This document shows, piece after piece, positions 6,011-7,520 of a stretch of DNA of 7,520 nucleotides. The notes under the pieces are model-generated. The model worked only from the letters and a program-made list of their open reading frames with translations. It had not been told where the DNA came from and searched no databases. The translations under genes were made by a program, and so were the position numbers. Origin of the DNA: CAZGSG01 sp964528095 (GTDB lineage: Bacteria > Bacteroidota > Bacteroidia > Chitinophagales > Chitinophagaceae); NCBI GenBank assembly GCA_964528095.1, contig CAZGSG010000287.1:1-7520 (forward strand), written 5' to 3'. Numbering within the stretch: position 1 is the stretch's first letter; the number at the start of each line of letters is the position of its first letter.

Positions 6011-6041
6011 AATTATCGGAGACCATTTTTGAATTTTGAAT

Positions 6042-7022
6042 TCAATAATACTCTCTGCGTAAAAGATACTCCCTCACGTACTCTCTAACACCATCTTCCA
6101 GCGAATAGAAATCTTTTGTATAGCCCGCATTGCTGAGTTTAGCCATATCCGCTTCGGTGAAGTACTGGTATTTATCACGAATATCTTCCGGCATAGAAAT
6201 ATATTGAATATCGACAGGCAGTTCAAGGCTATTGAAAACAGCCGTCACCAGGTCATTAAATGTTCTTGCTTGGCCAGTGCCCAGGTTATACAGGCCTGAA
6301 GCAGGCTGGTTCTGCATCAGCCAGTAACAAACGGCGGCTATATCATCTACGTAAATAAAATCACGCAACTGCTCTCCATCCCTGTATCCTTCTTTATGTG
6401 ATCTGAATAATTTGGTAGTACCGGATTGTTGCAGTTGATTAAATGAATGGAATATCACACTGGCCATTCTTCCTTTATGGTATTCATTGGGGCCATATAC
6501 ATTGAAAAATTTCAACCCTGCCCAAAATGGCGGTGTGGATGATTGTTGTAAGGCCCATTTATCAAACTCATTTTTTGATATGCCATATGGGTTAAGCGGC
6601 TCCAGCTCGTTTACGATAGCGTGATCATCTTTGTACCCCTTACTACCACTACCATACGTAGCGGCGGAAGACGCGTATAACAGCGGAATTGTATGCCGCG
6701 TGCAATACTCCCAGATCTTTTTTGAATAATCTACATTGAGCCGCTGGTGAATGGCATAATCGAATTCGGTGGTATCTGTACGTGCGCCTAAGTGAAATAC
6801 AAAATCAATAACCGCTTCTTCCTGGTCCAGCCAGCTAAATAATTCTTCCCGCTCTATTTTTTGGAGAATGTCTTTACCGAGATAATTCTGTTTTTTTTCT
6901 TCCGTTCCAAATTCATCAGCGATAATGATCTGCGCATATCCCAGCCGGTTGAGATAACCAACAAGGTAACTGCCAATAAAGCCCGCGGCACCCGTAACGA
7001 GAATAGTGGCTTTTGCAGTCAT
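6042..7022 (-). CDS. hldD: ADP-L-glycero-D-manno-heptose 6-epimerase
   Basis: HldD (RfaD) converts ADP-D-glycero- to ADP-L-glycero-D-manno-heptose, the last step in making the activated heptose used in the LPS inner core; it is cytosolic. The 326 residues form an extended short-chain dehydrogenase fold. TGAAGFIGS (10-18) is the NAD(P) loop. The catalytic set comprises the Ser of YASSAATYG (116-124), Y146 and K150 in NPYGISKNEFDK, and K183 in NEYHKGRMASV (179-189), the position of the second catalytic lysine in E. coli RfaD. The family-specific C-terminal segment MPEDIRDKYQYFTEADM (277-293) separates it from GalE-type epimerases. The start ATG lies 2 bases after the purL stop, so the gene is probably translated from a purL-hldD transcript, with any ribosome contact inside the end of purL. 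No other heptose gene is in the window. The gene ends against an A/T repeat. Confidence 0.95.
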   Translation of the reverse strand: MTAKATILVTGAAGFIGSYLVGYLNRLGYAQIIIADEFGTEEKKQNYLGKDILQKIEREELFSWLDQEEAVIDFVFHLGARTDTTEFDYAIHQRLNVDYSKKIWEYCTRHTIPLLYASSAATYGSGSKGYKDDHAIVNELEPLNPYGISKNEFDKWALQQSSTPPFWAGLKFFNVYGPNEYHKGRMASVIFHSFNQLQQSGTTKLFRSHKEGYRDGEQLRDFIYVDDIAAVCYWLMQNQPASGLYNLGTGQARTFNDLVTAVFNSLELPVDIQYISMPEDIRDKYQYFTEADMAKLSNAGYTKDFYSLEDGVREYVREYLLRREYY

Positions 7023-7024
7023 TG

Positions 7025-7520
7025 TTAAATGGAGCTTAAGGCAGATCCGGCCTGTTCTTTTGATAAATAATTCTCCAGCGCGTTATCATAGCGGTCCTTC
7101 CACCAATCGATCGTGCCCCAGAAATCGCCATTCACTACCATTTCCCCCGTAGTCACTACCCCGATCTTTTCGAATGGAATACCGCTGGCCGCTTTTTCAA
7201 ACTCTCCTACCTTATCAAGGGATACACTTACCAGTACACGGCTCTGGCTTTCTCCATACAACCATGCATCGGTTCTTGTACTGTTGTTGGTGAGTACGGA
7301 AAAACCAAGTTCATTATTAAACCCGCTTTCACACAAGGTCACAAATAAACCGCCTTCACTTACATCATGTGCCGATCTTACGATTTTTTTGCTGATCAGT
7401 GTTGCCAGCTTTTTCTGTAATTGAAATTCTTCTTCCAGGTCGAAATGCGGTACCGGTGAATACTCAAATCCATAGATCTTATGCAGGTATTCAGAACAGT
7501 TGATATCATTTTTACTCAGA
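7025..7520 (-). CDS. purL: Phosphoribosylformylglycinamidine synthase, C-terminal part (5' end beyond window)
   Basis: PurL makes formylglycinamidine ribonucleotide from FGAR, ATP and ammonia in de novo purine synthesis. Only the last 164 codons are here; the reading frame is open to the window edge. The visible part matches the second AIRS C-terminal domain of PurL: SAHDVSEGGLFVTLCES (window residues 49-65) and WLYGESQSRVLVSVS (86-100) are family hallmarks, followed by IGVVTTGEMVVNGDF. A Trp/Tyr-rich tail (WGTIDWWKDRY) precedes the TAA at 7025-7027. Nothing resembling a glutaminase domain follows, so this is probably the short PurL type that takes ammonia from a separate PurQ/PurS; without the rest of the gene this stays an inference. 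The GTG at 7340-7342 encodes an internal Val, not a start. It overlaps no neighbour; hldD starts 2 bases downstream. Confidence 0.9.
   Translation of the reverse strand, partial: LSKNDINCSEYLHKIYGFEYSPVPHFDLEEEFQLQKKLATLISKKIVRSAHDVSEGGLFVTLCESGFNNELGFSVLTNNSTRTDAWLYGESQSRVLVSVSLDKVGEFEKAASGIPFEKIGVVTTGEMVVNGDFWGTIDWWKDRYDNALENYLSKEQAGSALSSI

Larger units (their letters stand above)
5859..6039. repeat. Convergent gap with TTCAAAA-unit repeats and an 18-bp inverted pair
   Basis: The gap begins with a run of related units (ATTCAAAAA, TCAAAA, GTCAAAA, TTCAAAAA; 5859-5888). An 18-bp perfect inverted pair links 5875-5892 with 6022-6039, the second copy lying 2 bases past the hldD stop codon. The left copy is also the 5' arm of the fasciclin terminator, so it has two possible partners, 5903-5932 or 6022-6039. 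No coding region is present in the gap. Confidence 0.65.

Noticed and set aside
7340..7342. GTG as the start of a separate 105-residue protein
   Set aside because: The frame continues upstream without a break into PurL sequence; the GTG is an internal valine codon.
7113..7424. 103-residue plus-strand frame opposite purL
   Set aside because: Antisense to conserved PurL motifs (SAHDVSEGG, GESQSR).

Overview
The window looks like a chromosomal housekeeping stretch from a member of the Bacteroidota, most likely Chitinophagaceae or a close relative. Four things point there: a YidC with a large periplasmic domain and the WYYMVSN motif, a Bacteroidetes-type ProC signature (PKGCTIAGLNEMEHQGF), two lipoproteins, and promoter-like TAnnTTTG boxes without clear Shine-Dalgarno sequences. 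Family assignments rest on reading motifs by eye; no database search was run.

Layout. Positions 1-1673 (-) hold most of yidC, the membrane protein insertase, cut at its C-terminus by the window edge. Positions 1804-3453 (-) hold complete pyrG, CTP synthase. A 244-base gap follows with a probable pyrG promoter and a small inverted repeat. Positions 3698-4081 (-) encode a small lipoprotein of unknown function with a good promoter just upstream. Positions 4141-4332 hold a long palindrome built from a GTTCAATA-like unit. Positions 4333-5127 (-) are proC, pyrroline-5-carboxylate reductase. Divergent from it, 5241-5858 (+) encodes a fasciclin-domain lipoprotein, followed at once by a long terminator hairpin. 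The convergent gap 5859-6041 is filled with TTCAAAA-type repeats. Positions 6042-7022 (-) are hldD/rfaD, ADP-heptose epimerase, and 7025-7520 (-) is the C-terminal end of purL, only 2 bases upstream of hldD.

The genes serve separate core functions: membrane protein insertion, pyrimidine and purine nucleotide synthesis, proline synthesis, and LPS core heptose supply. The only tight coupling is purL-hldD. No phage, IS, CRISPR, toxin, defence or secondary-metabolism gene is visible, and I do not see a new multi-gene system. The most interesting material is intergenic: two different palindromic elements, each assembled from a short TTCAA-containing unit, lying within a few bases of three stop codons (proC, the fasciclin gene and hldD).
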